From the NCBI RefSeq assembly GCF_039822265.1, contig NZ_JBAJEX010000002.1, positions 62,001-126,000 on the forward strand: 64,000 bases of DNA, read 5' to 3'. Source of the DNA: Thiobacter sp. AK1 (GTDB taxonomy: Bacteria > Pseudomonadota > Gammaproteobacteria > Burkholderiales > Thiobacteraceae). The position numbers were made by a program, and so were the translations under genes. Below are positions 28,459-37,352 of this stretch, piece by piece. Under the pieces are notes generated by a model. It saw nothing but the letters and a program-made list of their open reading frames with translations. It ran no database searches and was not told the origin of the DNA. Position 1 is the stretch's first letter. Each line of letters starts with the position of its first letter.

Positions 28459-28524
28459 GACGGGAACCAATCGAGAAGGTGCGTGACAGTATAATCGCCG
28501 GCTCGATTCCCAAGGAAGATGACC

Positions 28525-30564
28525 ATGAACCCGTTGCTGGATTTCTCTGGCCTGCCCCAGTTCGACAAGATCAAACCAGAACACGTCACCCCCGCCGTGG
28601 ACACGCTGCTCGCCGAGAACCGGGCGCAGGTGGCCAGCCTGGTGGCCGATGCCGCGCCCCCCACCTGGGACGGTTTCGTCGAGCCCTTGGAGGATGCCAA
28701 CGAACGCCTGTCGCGCGCCTGGGGCCAGGTCTCCCACCTCAACGCCGTTGTCAACACGCCCGAGCTGCGCGAGGCCTACAACGCCAACCTGCCTAAGATC
28801 ACCGAATACTACGCCGAGCTATCCCAGAACCTCGGGCTGTACCAGAAGTTCAAGACGCTGCGTGCAAGTCCAGAATATGAGTCCCTCAGCCGACCCCGTC
28901 GCAAGGTGATCGAAAACGAGCTGCGCGACTTCCGGCTGGGCGGGGCCGAGCTACCGGAAGTAAAGAAGGCACGCTTCAAGGCGATCCAGGAAGAGCTGGC
29001 CTCGCTTGCTGCCCGCTTCGAAGAGAACCTGCTCGACACCACCAATGCCTTCGCCAAGTACGTGGAAGACGAGGCCGAACTGGCCGGGCTGCCCGCAGAT
29101 GTCCTGCAGGCAGCGCGGGAAGCGGCCGAACGGGACGACCGTTCCGGCTACAAGCTCACGCTGCATGCGCCCTCTTGGCTACCGGTGATGCAATACGCGG
29201 ACAACCGGGCGCTACGCGAGGAGATGTACCGCGCCTATGTGACGCGTGCCTCGGAATTCGGGCCACCGGAATGGGACAACACGCCACTCATCACGCGCAT
29301 CCTGAAACTGCGCAAGGAGGCCGCGCAGCTGTTGGGCTTTTCCAGCTACGCGGAGCTGTCCCTGGCCACCAAGATGGCGCAAACACCGGGGCAGGTGCTG
29401 GATTTCCTGCATGAGCTGGCGCGTCGCGCCAAGCCCTTCGCCGAGCGAGATCTGGCCGAACTCTCGCGCTTCGCGCGGGAGCGCTTTGGCATGGTCGAGC
29501 TAAAAGCCTGGGACATCGCCTATTACTCGGAAAAGCTGCGCCAGGAAAAATACGGTTTCTCCGACGACGAGGTGAAACAGTATTTCCCGGAAACCACGGT
29601 ACTGCCGGGCATGTTCCGGCTGGTGGAGACCCTCTACGGCTTGAAAATCCACGCAACCCATGCGCCGGTGTGGCATAAGGACGTGCGCTTCTTCAACATC
29701 ACTGATCGCAGCGGCCAGCTAGTGGGCCAGTTCTATCTCGACCTTTACGCACGCAACAACAAGCGTGGCGGCGCCTGGATGGATGATGCCATCACGCGGC
29801 GGCGCAAGGCCAGTGGCATCCAGACGCCGGTGGCCTATCTCACCTGCAATTTCTCCGCGCCCGTGGGAGGCAAGCCTGCGCTGTTCACCCACGATGAGGT
29901 GATCACCCTGTTCCATGAATTCGGTCATGGCCTGCATCACCTGCTCACGCGCGTGGAAGAGCTGGGGGTGTCCGGCATCAACGGCGTGGAATGGGATGCG
30001 GTGGAACTGCCATCCCAGTTCATGGAGAACTTCTGCTGGGAATGGGAAGTGGTCGAACCCATGACCCGCCATGTGGACAGTGGCGCGCCTCTGCCGCGCG
30101 CGCTGTTCGACAAAATGGTGGCAGCGAAGAACTTCCAGAGCGGCATGCAGACGGTGCGCCAGATCGAGTTCGCCCTGTTCGACATGCATCTGCATTACGA
30201 CTTCGACCCAGACGGCAGCAAAACGCCGCTGCAACTGCTGGAGGAGATCCGCCGTCAGGTGGCAGTGGTGTTCCCGCCCTCCTACAACCGCTTCCCCAAC
30301 AATTTCTCCCACATCTTCGCCGGTGGTTATGCGGCGGGCTATTACAGCTACAAGTGGGCGGAAGTGCTCTCCGCCGACGCCTATAGCCTGTTCGAGGAAA
30401 ATGGTGTGCTTAATCCCGAGGTGGGGCATCGCTTCTGGAGCGAGATCCTCGGCCAGGGCGGCTCGCGTAGCGCGCTGGAATCCTTCGTCGCCTTCCGCGG
30501 CCGAGAACCCACCATCGACGCCCTGCTGCGTCACTCGGGCATGGTGGAAACACAGGGCACATGA
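28525..30564 (+). CDS. prlC: Oligopeptidase A (M3 metallopeptidase)
   Basis: A cytoplasmic zinc peptidase that degrades short peptides, including cleaved signal peptides. The 679-residue product has the M3 active site HEFGHGLHHLL at about residues 464-468 for HEFGH, with the downstream zinc-ligand Glu in GVEWDAVELPSQFMENFCWE. Thimet-type C-terminal motifs follow (FSHIFAGGYAAGYYSYKWAEVLSADAYSLF). The ATG at 28525 is preferred to that at 28519 because AAGGAAG then has proper spacing. The stop overlaps the GNAT gene's ATG (ATGA). Confidence 0.95.
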   Translation: MNPLLDFSGLPQFDKIKPEHVTPAVDTLLAENRAQVASLVADAAPPTWDGFVEPLEDANERLSRAWGQVSHLNAVVNTPELREAYNANLPKITEYYAELSQNLGLYQKFKTLRASPEYESLSRPRRKVIENELRDFRLGGAELPEVKKARFKAIQEELASLAARFEENLLDTTNAFAKYVEDEAELAGLPADVLQAAREAAERDDRSGYKLTLHAPSWLPVMQYADNRALREEMYRAYVTRASEFGPPEWDNTPLITRILKLRKEAAQLLGFSSYAELSLATKMAQTPGQVLDFLHELARRAKPFAERDLAELSRFARERFGMVELKAWDIAYYSEKLRQEKYGFSDDEVKQYFPETTVLPGMFRLVETLYGLKIHATHAPVWHKDVRFFNITDRSGQLVGQFYLDLYARNNKRGGAWMDDAITRRRKASGIQTPVAYLTCNFSAPVGGKPALFTHDEVITLFHEFGHGLHHLLTRVEELGVSGINGVEWDAVELPSQFMENFCWEWEVVEPMTRHVDSGAPLPRALFDKMVAAKNFQSGMQTVRQIEFALFDMHLHYDFDPDGSKTPLQLLEEIRRQVAVVFPPSYNRFPNNFSHIFAGGYAAGYYSYKWAEVLSADAYSLFEENGVLNPEVGHRFWSEILGQGGSRSALESFVAFRGREPTIDALLRHSGMVETQGT

Positions 30565-30995
30565 GCGCCTTCGCCGTCCACCTGGTCAGCTGGGAAACGG
30601 CAGCAGCAGCGCTGGCCGCGGTGCGGCGCGCCGTGTTCATCGAAGAACAAGGCGTGCCGGAAGCGCTGGAGTGGGATGGTAAGGACGCCGCTGCCCTGCA
30701 CGTGCTGGCCACGCTGGAAGGTGAACCCATCGGCACCGGGCGGCTCATCATCCACGGCTCGCTGGCCCACGTGGGACGCATGGCAGTACGCAAGCCCTGG
30801 CGGCGACGGGGCGTAGGCACCGCGATGCTGCTGCGCCTGCTGCAAGCGGCACGGACCCAGGGCGCGCGCGGAGTCTTCCTGAATGCCCAGATCTCCGCCC
30901 TTGCCTTTTACGAGCGCTTCGGCTTCCGACGCGAGGGCGAGGCGTTTCTCGATGCCGGCATTCCCCACTACCGGATGACGCTGCGGCTGCCCTAG
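30561..30995 (+). CDS. GNAT-family N-acetyltransferase (ElaA/YjcF-like)
   Basis: A 144-residue acetyl-CoA-dependent acyltransferase. The acetyl-CoA pyrophosphate loop is VRKPWRRRGVGTAMLLRLLQ (R/QxxGxG/A). The FIEEQGVPEALEWDGKDAAALHVLA opening and FLNAQISALAFYERFGF with EGEAFLDAGIPHYRM identify the ElaA/YjcF type. The substrate is unknown. It is translationally coupled to oligopeptidase A through an ATGA overlap. Confidence 0.9.
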   Translation: MSAFAVHLVSWETAAAALAAVRRAVFIEEQGVPEALEWDGKDAAALHVLATLEGEPIGTGRLIIHGSLAHVGRMAVRKPWRRRGVGTAMLLRLLQAARTQGARGVFLNAQISALAFYERFGFRREGEAFLDAGIPHYRMTLRLP

Positions 30996-31195
30996 CAGGC
31001 TACGCTGCCGGCGCTCGGTCCGTGTTTGCCGCGGCCGAGCAGCAATGAGCCAGCGATCATGCCGGCGAGGTTCGCGAAGAGGCCGAGGCGCCGGGGTGGC
31101 AGCGCGAATTCCTCTGGCAGCCAAAAGTCGGCGGCAATCCAACGCGAGCGTCGCAACAGCAAGCCAACAGGCGACGTGTACACGCACACCATCAT
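30992..31195 (-). pseudogene. Possible small ORF or gene remnant beside the repeat island
   Basis: A 67-codon minus-strand frame with one credible hydrophobic segment (GLFANLAGMIAGSLLLGRG) and an upstream basic stretch (LLLRRSRWIAADFWLPEEFA). It starts inside repeat-derived sequence and ends in the tail of the GNAT gene. I do not recognise it. It could be the truncated end of a membrane-protein gene cut by repeat insertion, or chance coding. Confidence 0.2.
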
Positions 31196-31280
31196 TCCCG
31201 CGCAAGGGGCAGTCCAGACCCGATGGCGGCAGCTGCCATTTGCGCGTTCCGGGTCGCCTGCCGCAATGACGGTTGGCAGG
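31190..31280 (+). repeat. Degenerate repeat fragment with partial dRS3-type palindromes
   Basis: ATTCCCGCGCAAGGGGCAGTCCAG at the left and GGGTCGCCTGCCGCAATGACGG at the right resemble worn versions of the palindrome halves in the adjacent MITE-like repeat. It directly abuts the intact copy at 31289. Confidence 0.4.
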
Positions 31281-31288
31281 TTTTGCGC

Positions 31289-31440
31289 CTATGGAGCATT
31301 ACGTAAGTAGGTGACACCTTTGTGTCGTCCCCGCGAAAGCGGGGACCCAGGAACATGGCGAGGAAGACCCTGGATTCCCGCTTTCGCGGGAATGACGTTT
31401 GACTTACGGAGCCTGTCAACGACTTACGTAACGCTCAATA
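31289..31440 (-). repeat. MITE-like intergenic repeat, intact copy B, with dRS3-type palindrome
   Basis: This is copy A (5036-5188) in inverted orientation, about 152 bp with about five mismatches by eye. The palindromes are GTCCCCGCGAAAGCGGGGAC at 31325-31344 and ATTCCCGCTTTCGCGGGAAT at 31372-31391. Terminal inverted repeats are TATGGAGCATTACGTAAGT at the left and the complement of ACTTACGTAACGCTCAATA at the right. It lies in the 481-bp gap between the convergent GNAT and ubiB genes. Confidence 0.85.
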
Positions 31441-31476
31441 AGCACTTAGCTTGGCGCGCGGCGGACTCGTGAATGA

Positions 31477-33009
31477 TCAAGGCCCACCTGACAGCCGCGA
31501 CCAGAGCGCAATGACGACCAGCAAAGCCAACAGCCCGGCGATGACCGCAAGCCACCGATTGCGTCTCTTTTGCTCCGCCAGCAGGCGCGCGAAACCCTGC
31601 TGCAAAGCCGGCAGGGGATCGCGCACCAATGCCTCTTCCAAGCGGCGTGGCAGCGCAGGTAGCAGGGCCGCCCAGCGTGGCGCCTCCTGCTTGACGTGGC
31701 GCACAAGGGCACGCCAGCCCACCTGCTCGCTCATCCAGCGTTCCAGGAAGGGTTTGGCCGTGGTCCACAGGTCGAGATCCGGATCGAGCTGGCGGCCCAG
31801 GCCCTCCACGTTGAGCAAGGTCTTCTGCAGCATGACCAGTTGCGGCTGGATCTCCATGTTGAAGCGGCGTGACACCTGGAACAGCCGTAACAGGAAGCGC
31901 CCGAAGGAAATCTCCTTGATCGGTCGGTCGAACACCGGCTCGCAAACGGAGCGGATGGCAGCCTCAAACTGGTCTTCACGCGTCTGCGGCGGCACCCAGC
32001 CCGCTTCCAGGTGGGCGCGCGCCACTTGCTTGTAATCGCGGTTGAAGAAGGCGAGGAAATTCTGGGCGAGATAGTGTTTGTCGCGCTCGGTGAGGGTACC
32101 CATGATGCCAAAGTCGACCCCGATGTAGCGTCCATCAGGCGCGACGAAAATGTTGCCCGGATGCATGTCGGCGTGGAAGAAGCCATCGCGAAAAACCTGG
32201 GTGAAGAAAATTTCCACGCCCCGGCGGGCAAGCGCAGGAATATCAATACCCACCTCGCGTATGCGCTCCACGTGGGACACTGGAATGCCGTGGATGCGTT
32301 CCATTACCATGACTTCGCTATGGCACCAGTCCCAGAACACTTCGGGCACGATGAGTAAGCGTTGATCCTGGAAGTTACGCCGCAATTGGCTGGCGTTGGC
32401 GGCCTCGCGCAGCAGATCGAGTTCCTCGTCCAGGTGGTGGGCGAATTCCGCCACGACCTCGCGTGGACGCAAGCGTTTGCCATCGGCGAACAGCACCTCG
32501 ATCAGGCCGGCGGCCGTGTCCAGCAGGGCGAGATCCTTGTCGATCACCCGCCGGATGCCGGGACGCAGGATCTTCACCGCCACTTCGCGCCCGTCCGGCA
32601 GCAAGGCAAAGTGCACCTGGGCCACCGAGGCAGAGGCCACGGGCAGCAGGTCCAACTCGCGGAACACCTGGTCATGAGGCCGCCCATACACCTGCTGCAA
32701 CACCGCCGCCACCTGCTCGGGCGGGAAGGGTGGCACCTGGTCCTGCAGCCGGGCCAATTCGTCAGCAATGTCGTCCGGCAGCAAATCGCGCCGAGTAGAG
32801 AGCACCTGACCGAACTTCACGAAGATGGGGCCCAGACGCTCCAGGGCGAGACGCAGACGCACGGCGCGCGGCTGCTTCAGGGAGCGCCAGAACAGGACCA
32901 CGCGCACCACGGCGCGCAGCCACGCGAGCCGCGCATGGGCGAGGAAGAATTCGTCTAGTCCATATCGGACTGCGATGTGCAGGATGTAGATTAGACGCAG
33001 CAGGCGCAT
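31477..33009 (-). CDS. ubiB: Ubiquinone biosynthesis kinase-like protein UbiB
   Basis: An atypical kinase/ATPase (ADCK/COQ8 family) needed for ubiquinone synthesis, probably by extracting or presenting lipid intermediates. The 510-residue protein opens [20 protein letters not shown]. It has the family KxGQ motif ([14 protein letters not shown]), the catalytic-loop [11 protein letters not shown] and the metal-binding IGVDFGIMG. One C-terminal transmembrane helix ([18 protein letters not shown]) anchors it to the inner membrane. Its ATG overlaps the ubiJ stop (TGATG). Confidence 0.95.
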   Translation of the reverse strand: MRLLRLIYILHIAVRYGLDEFFLAHARLAWLRAVVRVVLFWRSLKQPRAVRLRLALERLGPIFVKFGQVLSTRRDLLPDDIADELARLQDQVPPFPPEQVAAVLQQVYGRPHDQVFRELDLLPVASASVAQVHFALLPDGREVAVKILRPGIRRVIDKDLALLDTAAGLIEVLFADGKRLRPREVVAEFAHHLDEELDLLREAANASQLRRNFQDQRLLIVPEVFWDWCHSEVMVMERIHGIPVSHVERIREVGIDIPALARRGVEIFFTQVFRDGFFHADMHPGNIFVAPDGRYIGVDFGIMGTLTERDKHYLAQNFLAFFNRDYKQVARAHLEAGWVPPQTREDQFEAAIRSVCEPVFDRPIKEISFGRFLLRLFQVSRRFNMEIQPQLVMLQKTLLNVEGLGRQLDPDLDLWTTAKPFLERWMSEQVGWRALVRHVKQEAPRWAALLPALPRRLEEALVRDPLPALQQGFARLLAEQKRRNRWLAVIAGLLALLVVIALWSRLSGGP

Positions 33010-33578
33010 CAGCCACGCCCGCCGAGCCGGGCGATGCGGGCCTCGAGCTGCTCCACCGAAGCGGCTAGGCTCGCCACCTCGGCGGCGAACCGCTCTATGT
33101 CCGCACGCTTGGCAAGCCAAGGCCGTTCCTCGGTAAGGAATTCCGCCAGCGCGCGAGCCAAACTCTGCGCGGACTTAAGGCGCCAGTCCCACCAGGCGCG
33201 CCCGAAGGCCGCCAGGCGATGCCCGAGCACATCGCCGAACAGACGCGCCAGGTCTTCTTCCGCCTCCCATTCCAGCCCGCTCAACACCTCGGCCACCGCC
33301 TCACCGAAGGCATGGTAGCCATGAATGCGAATCAGACTGCGATCGCGGGGCTGCACCAGCAGGTAGGCTAGCAGCGCATCGGGCGACGCGCTCAGCACGG
33401 CATCCGGTGCCTGGCCACGGGGCGCGGCCAAGCTGCCGTCTTCGGTGATGGTGAAGGCAAACCGGGGTAGGGGGAAGCCATCCAGCGCGAAGCAAAGGCC
33501 GCTAAAGGACGCGAGCCGTTCACGGGCCCCAGGGTTCTGCGCCAGCACGTGATTGAGCAAGGAGACGGCGAGCTGCAT
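33009..33578 (-). CDS. ubiJ: Ubiquinone biosynthesis accessory protein UbiJ (SCP2 domain)
   Basis: An SCP2-type lipid-binding protein that scaffolds the soluble Ubi complex for lipid intermediates. The 189 residues have an N-terminal sterol-carrier fold ([24 protein letters not shown]...[18 protein letters not shown]) and a C-terminal helical coil ([18 protein letters not shown]), as in UbiJ. The ATG at 33578 is preferred; the longer frame lacks family similarity. It lies between ubiE and ubiB, whose start overlaps its stop. Confidence 0.92.
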   Translation of the reverse strand: MQLAVSLLNHVLAQNPGARERLASFSGLCFALDGFPLPRFAFTITEDGSLAAPRGQAPDAVLSASPDALLAYLLVQPRDRSLIRIHGYHAFGEAVAEVLSGLEWEAEEDLARLFGDVLGHRLAAFGRAWWDWRLKSAQSLARALAEFLTEERPWLAKRADIERFAAEVASLAASVEQLEARIARLGGRG

Positions 33579-33668
33579 CGTCCAAGCCTCGTCAGTCGCG
33601 GGAATCGGCGCCCCACCGCGGCATCGGGCATGCCGCAAACGCAATGGCGGCGATGGGGTGCGCCGCCC

Positions 33669-34400
33669 TCACAGCTTGTAGCCCTTGTGCAGCGCCACCA
33701 CCCCGGCGGTGAGGTTGAAATACTCCACCCGCTCAAGACCCGCATCTTCCATCATGCGCTTCATGGCCTCCTGGTCGGGATGCATACGGATGGACTCTGC
33801 CAGGTAGCGATAGCTCGCCGCGTCCTTGGCCACCAGCCGGCCCAGGAGGGGCAGCACCTTGAATGAGTAGAGGTCATAAAGCGGCACCAGCGGCTTGTAC
33901 ACGCGGGAAAATTCCAGCACCAGCAGGCGCCCGCCGGCGCGCAGCACGCGCTGCATCTCGGCCAGCGCACGCTCCTTGTGGGTCATGTTGCGCAGCCCGA
34001 AGGCCACGGTCACCACATCGAAATGGTTGTCTGGGAAGGGCAGCTTCTCCGCATCACACTGCACGGCCCACGGCACCAGGCCCTGATCCAGCATCCGGTC
34101 GCGACCCACGGTGAGCATGGAATTGTTGATGTCCGTGAGCCAGACCTCGCCACTGTGCCCCACACGTTTCGCGAAGGCGATGGCCAAATCACCGGTGCCA
34201 CCGGCGATATCCAGCACGCGCTCGCCTGGGCGCACCCGTGCCTGCTCGATAGTGAAAGCCTTCCACAGGCGATGCAGGCCCCCGGACATGAGATCGTTCA
34301 TCAGATCGTAACGCTGGGCGACGGAGTGAAAAACCTCCGCCACTTTGCGCGCCTTTTCCGACTCCTCGACCTTGCGGAAACCGAAATGGGTCTCGGCCAT
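33669..34400 (-). CDS. ubiE: Demethylubiquinone/demethylmenaquinone C-methyltransferase
   Basis: An S-adenosylmethionine-dependent methyltransferase of ubiquinone (and menaquinone) synthesis. The 243 residues open [20 protein letters not shown] and [20 protein letters not shown], with the SAM loop [18 protein letters not shown] and the signature [20 protein letters not shown]. The C-terminus is [17 protein letters not shown]. It follows the DUF971 gene after 6 bp and precedes ubiJ in a minus-strand ubiquinone operon. Confidence 0.97.
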   Translation of the reverse strand: MAETHFGFRKVEESEKARKVAEVFHSVAQRYDLMNDLMSGGLHRLWKAFTIEQARVRPGERVLDIAGGTGDLAIAFAKRVGHSGEVWLTDINNSMLTVGRDRMLDQGLVPWAVQCDAEKLPFPDNHFDVVTVAFGLRNMTHKERALAEMQRVLRAGGRLLVLEFSRVYKPLVPLYDLYSFKVLPLLGRLVAKDAASYRYLAESIRMHPDQEAMKRMMEDAGLERVEYFNLTAGVVALHKGYKL

Positions 34401-34406
34401 GCTGGT

Positions 34407-34814
34407 TTACTTGGACTTGGGACGAATGGGAATGGGCGATTCCGCCACCGGCTCCCGGCTCGCGCCAGCAGCCGCAAGCCGGTCTAGATAGCGCTGCCAC
34501 AGCTCGGCCTGATTCTTGCCCAGGTCGTAGAGATAGCTCCAGGAATAGATCCCGGAATCGTGGCCATCGGAGAAGACGAGGTTGATGGCGTAGGTGCCCA
34601 CTGGCTCGATGGCGGTGATCTCTACGTTTTTCTTTCCCACCTGCAGCACTTCCTGGCCTGGGCCATGGCCGCGGACCTCGGCTGAAGGGGAATACACGCG
34701 CAAAAATTCGCAGGGCAGCTCGAAGCGGCTGCCATCGGAAAAGGCGATCTCCAGGATACGCGACTTCTGGTGCAGCTTGATCTCGGTGGGCTGCGGGGTC
34801 TCCTGTGTGCTCAT
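34407..34814 (-). CDS. DUF971-family protein (GBBH-like N-terminal domain)
   Basis: A 135-residue single-domain protein similar to the N-terminal zinc-ribbon-like/ApaG-like domain of gamma-butyrobetaine hydroxylase (DUF971). Signatures are RILEIAFSDGSRFELPCEFLRVYSPSAEV, VGKKNVEITAIEPVGTYAINLVFSDGHDSGIYSWSYLYDLG. DUF971 proteins have been linked to iron-sulfur cluster work, but its job here is unknown. The position six bases before ubiE, in the ubiD-DUF971-ubiE-ubiJ-ubiB group, suggests support for quinone synthesis. Confidence 0.88.
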   Translation of the reverse strand: MSTQETPQPTEIKLHQKSRILEIAFSDGSRFELPCEFLRVYSPSAEVRGHGPGQEVLQVGKKNVEITAIEPVGTYAINLVFSDGHDSGIYSWSYLYDLGKNQAELWQRYLDRLAAAGASREPVAESPIPIRPKSK

Positions 34815-34925
34815 GCCGACTTCCTCGCTGTAAAACGGCAATGATACCCGACCGGAGATGACGCTGAAAACGACGCGCGACGCAAGGGCATCACCCGACA
34901 CTGGGCTGAGCCGAAGCCAGCACCT

Positions 34926-36389
34926 TTACAAACCGAGATCCTTCCAGATTCCGTCAATGCGAGCGGCCACCGCGGGATCTCGGGTGATGGGTCTGCCCCA
35001 CTCGCGGCTGGTTTCGCCCTTCCACTTGTGGGTGGCGTCGACGCCCATCTTGCTGCCCAGCCCGGACACCGGGCTGGCGAAATCCAGGTAGTCGATAGGC
35101 GTGTTCTCCACGATCAGGGTGTCGCGCGCCGCATCCACGCGGGTGGTGAGGGCCCAGATCACTTCCTTCCAGTCGCGAATGTCGATGTCCTCGTCCACCA
35201 CGATCACGAACTTGGTGTACATGAACTGGCGCAGAAAACTCCAGACTCCAAACATCACCCGCTTGGCGTGGCCCGGATACTGCTTCTTCATGCTCACCAA
35301 CGCCAAGCGGTAGCTACAGCCTTCCGGCGGCAGATAGAAATCCGTGATCTCCGGAAATTGCTTCTGCAACAGGGGCACAAACACTTCGTTGAGGGCCATA
35401 CCCAGCACCGCCGGCTCATCGGGCGGCTTGCCGGTGTAGGTGCTGTGGTAAATGGGCTCGCGGCGCATGGTCATGTGGGTGACGGTGAACACGGGAAAAG
35501 TCTCCCGCTCGTTGTAATAACCGGTGTGATCGCCAAAAGGCCCTTCCAGCGCAGTCTCGTCGGGGTCGATGTGGCCTTCCAGAACGATCTCCGCGCCCGC
35601 CGGCACCTGCAGGTCGCAACTGATGCACCGCACCACTTCGGTCTTCGCGCCGCGCAACAAGCCCGCGAACTGGTATTCGGACAGCGTGTCCGGCACCGGT
35701 GTCACCGCGCCGAGGAGGGTGGCGGGGTCGGCACCCAGGGCGACGGCGACGGGAAAACGCTCGCCGGGGTGAAGAGCGACGAAATCGCGGAAGTCGAGCG
35801 CCCCGCCCCGGTGCGGCAGCCAACGCATGATGAGTTTGTTGCGGCCTAGAAGCTGCTGGCGATAAATGCCTAGGTTCTGGCGCGACTTGTGGGGACCGCG
35901 CGTGACAGTGAGGCCCCAAGTGATGAGAGGCGCCACATCGCCGGGCCAACAGGTCTGGATGGGCAGCCGCGTGAGATCCACTTCTTCCCCCTGCCAGACG
36001 ATATCCTGGCAAGGGGCGCGCGTCACTTCCTTCGGCGCCATGTGGAGCACCTGTCTGAATAGAGGCAGCTTGTCCCAGGCATCCTTGAAGCCGCTCGGTG
36101 GCTCGGGCTCCTTGAGGAAGGCGAGCAGGCGGCCCACCTCGCGCAAGGCCGAAACGTCCTCCTGGCCCATCCCCAGCGCCACCCGCCGCGGCGTGCCAAA
36201 CAAATTGCCCAACACCGGAATGTCGTGGCCCTTGGGTTTCTCGAATAACAACGCTGGGCCCTTAGCGCGCAGGACACGATCGCAGACTTCTGTGATTTCC
36301 AGATGGGGATCGATTTCGACGCCGATGCGCTTGAGTTCGCCGCGGGCTTCCAGTTGTGCGATGAAGTCACGCAGATCAACATATTTCAT
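34926..36389 (-). CDS. ubiD: UbiD-family decarboxylase (3-octaprenyl-4-hydroxybenzoate decarboxylase)
   Basis: Removes the carboxyl group from the prenylated hydroxybenzoate ring using prenylated FMN made by UbiX. At 487 residues it matches UbiD. Family motifs are [40 protein letters not shown] and [21 protein letters not shown]. The ERETFP segment holds acidic active-site residues; [21 protein letters not shown] is also conserved. UbiX is not in the window. It heads the minus-strand ubiquinone operon, 111 bp before the DUF971 gene. Confidence 0.95.
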   Translation of the reverse strand: MKYVDLRDFIAQLEARGELKRIGVEIDPHLEITEVCDRVLRAKGPALLFEKPKGHDIPVLGNLFGTPRRVALGMGQEDVSALREVGRLLAFLKEPEPPSGFKDAWDKLPLFRQVLHMAPKEVTRAPCQDIVWQGEEVDLTRLPIQTCWPGDVAPLITWGLTVTRGPHKSRQNLGIYRQQLLGRNKLIMRWLPHRGGALDFRDFVALHPGERFPVAVALGADPATLLGAVTPVPDTLSEYQFAGLLRGAKTEVVRCISCDLQVPAGAEIVLEGHIDPDETALEGPFGDHTGYYNERETFPVFTVTHMTMRREPIYHSTYTGKPPDEPAVLGMALNEVFVPLLQKQFPEITDFYLPPEGCSYRLALVSMKKQYPGHAKRVMFGVWSFLRQFMYTKFVIVVDEDIDIRDWKEVIWALTTRVDAARDTLIVENTPIDYLDFASPVSGLGSKMGVDATHKWKGETSREWGRPITRDPAVAARIDGIWKDLGL

Positions 36390-36542
36390 GGCACCTTCCT
36401 CCGCCAGGCCACGATCATACGCGAAGGGGCGGACAACGGCGAAGCGCCGGGTTGCGCCGCTCCCACCGCGCTTCTATCATTGCCACGTCCCCGCCCATGC
36501 GCATCCTCTGCGCGCAATCCGAGCCAAACAAAGGAGACAGCC

Positions 36543-37220
36543 ATGCAGCAAGAGCTCGATATTTTTCTGGCGTCCTTCAACGCGGTGATCCGCCAGCTGG
36601 CCGACTTCCTGCCCAAGCTGCTGGTCGCCCTCCTGTTGCTGTTCGTGGGCTGGCTGGTTGCGAAACTCGCCCGCAGTGCAGTGCGTCGCCTGCTTGCGCT
36701 CGCCCATTTCGATACCCTGGCGGAGAAGACCGGCATTGAGGAGTTCCTCAAGCACGGCGAGATGCAGATCACCCTGTCCGGCATCATCGCCGAGGTAAGC
36801 TACTGGCTGGTGCTGTTCATCGTATTGGTCACGGTTTCCAATAGCCTCGGTCTCACCGCGGTGGCGGAACTCTTTAACCGCGTGGTGCTCTACCTGCCCA
36901 ACATCGTGGTGGCGGTGTTGATCATCATCTTCGGTACGCTGCTCGCACGCTTCATCAACCGTCTGGTCTTCGCCTGGCTGCGCAACCTGGAAATAGAGGG
37001 GGCGCTCACCATCAGCACCATCGCCGAATATACGGTGCAGATCTTCGCCGTGTTCGTCGCCCTGGAGCAGCTGGCGGTCGCCACCCATTTGCTCATCACC
37101 GCCTTTGCCATCGTGTTCGGCGCGGCATGCCTGGCGCTGGCCCTGGCCTTCGGCTTGGGCGGCCGCGACTGGGCGGCGGGTGTGATTCAGAAGTGGGCCT
37201 CGCGCGGAAAGAAGCCCTGA
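36543..37220 (+). CDS. Small MscS-related membrane protein (TM-helix repeat only)
   Basis: A 225-residue inner-membrane protein with hydrophobic segments ADFLPKLLVALLLLFVGWLV, EVSYWLVLFIVLVTVSNSLG, YLPNIVVAVLIIIFGTLLAR and LLITAFAIVFGAACLALALA. The repeated LPK/N...VALLL.F.G.L.A.. pattern matches the conserved TM-helix repeat found N-terminal in some mechanosensitive channels. It ends after FGLGGRDWAAGVIQKW, where MscS proteins enter the beta domain, so the cytoplasmic vestibule is absent. Gating is unproven. The ATG at 36543 follows AAAGGAGACAGCC. Confidence 0.82.
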   Translation: MQQELDIFLASFNAVIRQLADFLPKLLVALLLLFVGWLVAKLARSAVRRLLALAHFDTLAEKTGIEEFLKHGEMQITLSGIIAEVSYWLVLFIVLVTVSNSLGLTAVAELFNRVVLYLPNIVVAVLIIIFGTLLARFINRLVFAWLRNLEIEGALTISTIAEYTVQIFAVFVALEQLAVATHLLITAFAIVFGAACLALALAFGLGGRDWAAGVIQKWASRGKKP

Positions 37221-37352
37221 ACGCTTGGCATTTGCTCAGTCCCGGTACAGCTACAGCACAGAGCTGTTGAGCAGTTACGCGACGAAAAGTAAATATGCTT
37301 GCCCAACCCGTACGCGGGTAAAGCCTGCCTTGGTCGGGGAAGCTGGCCCAAA

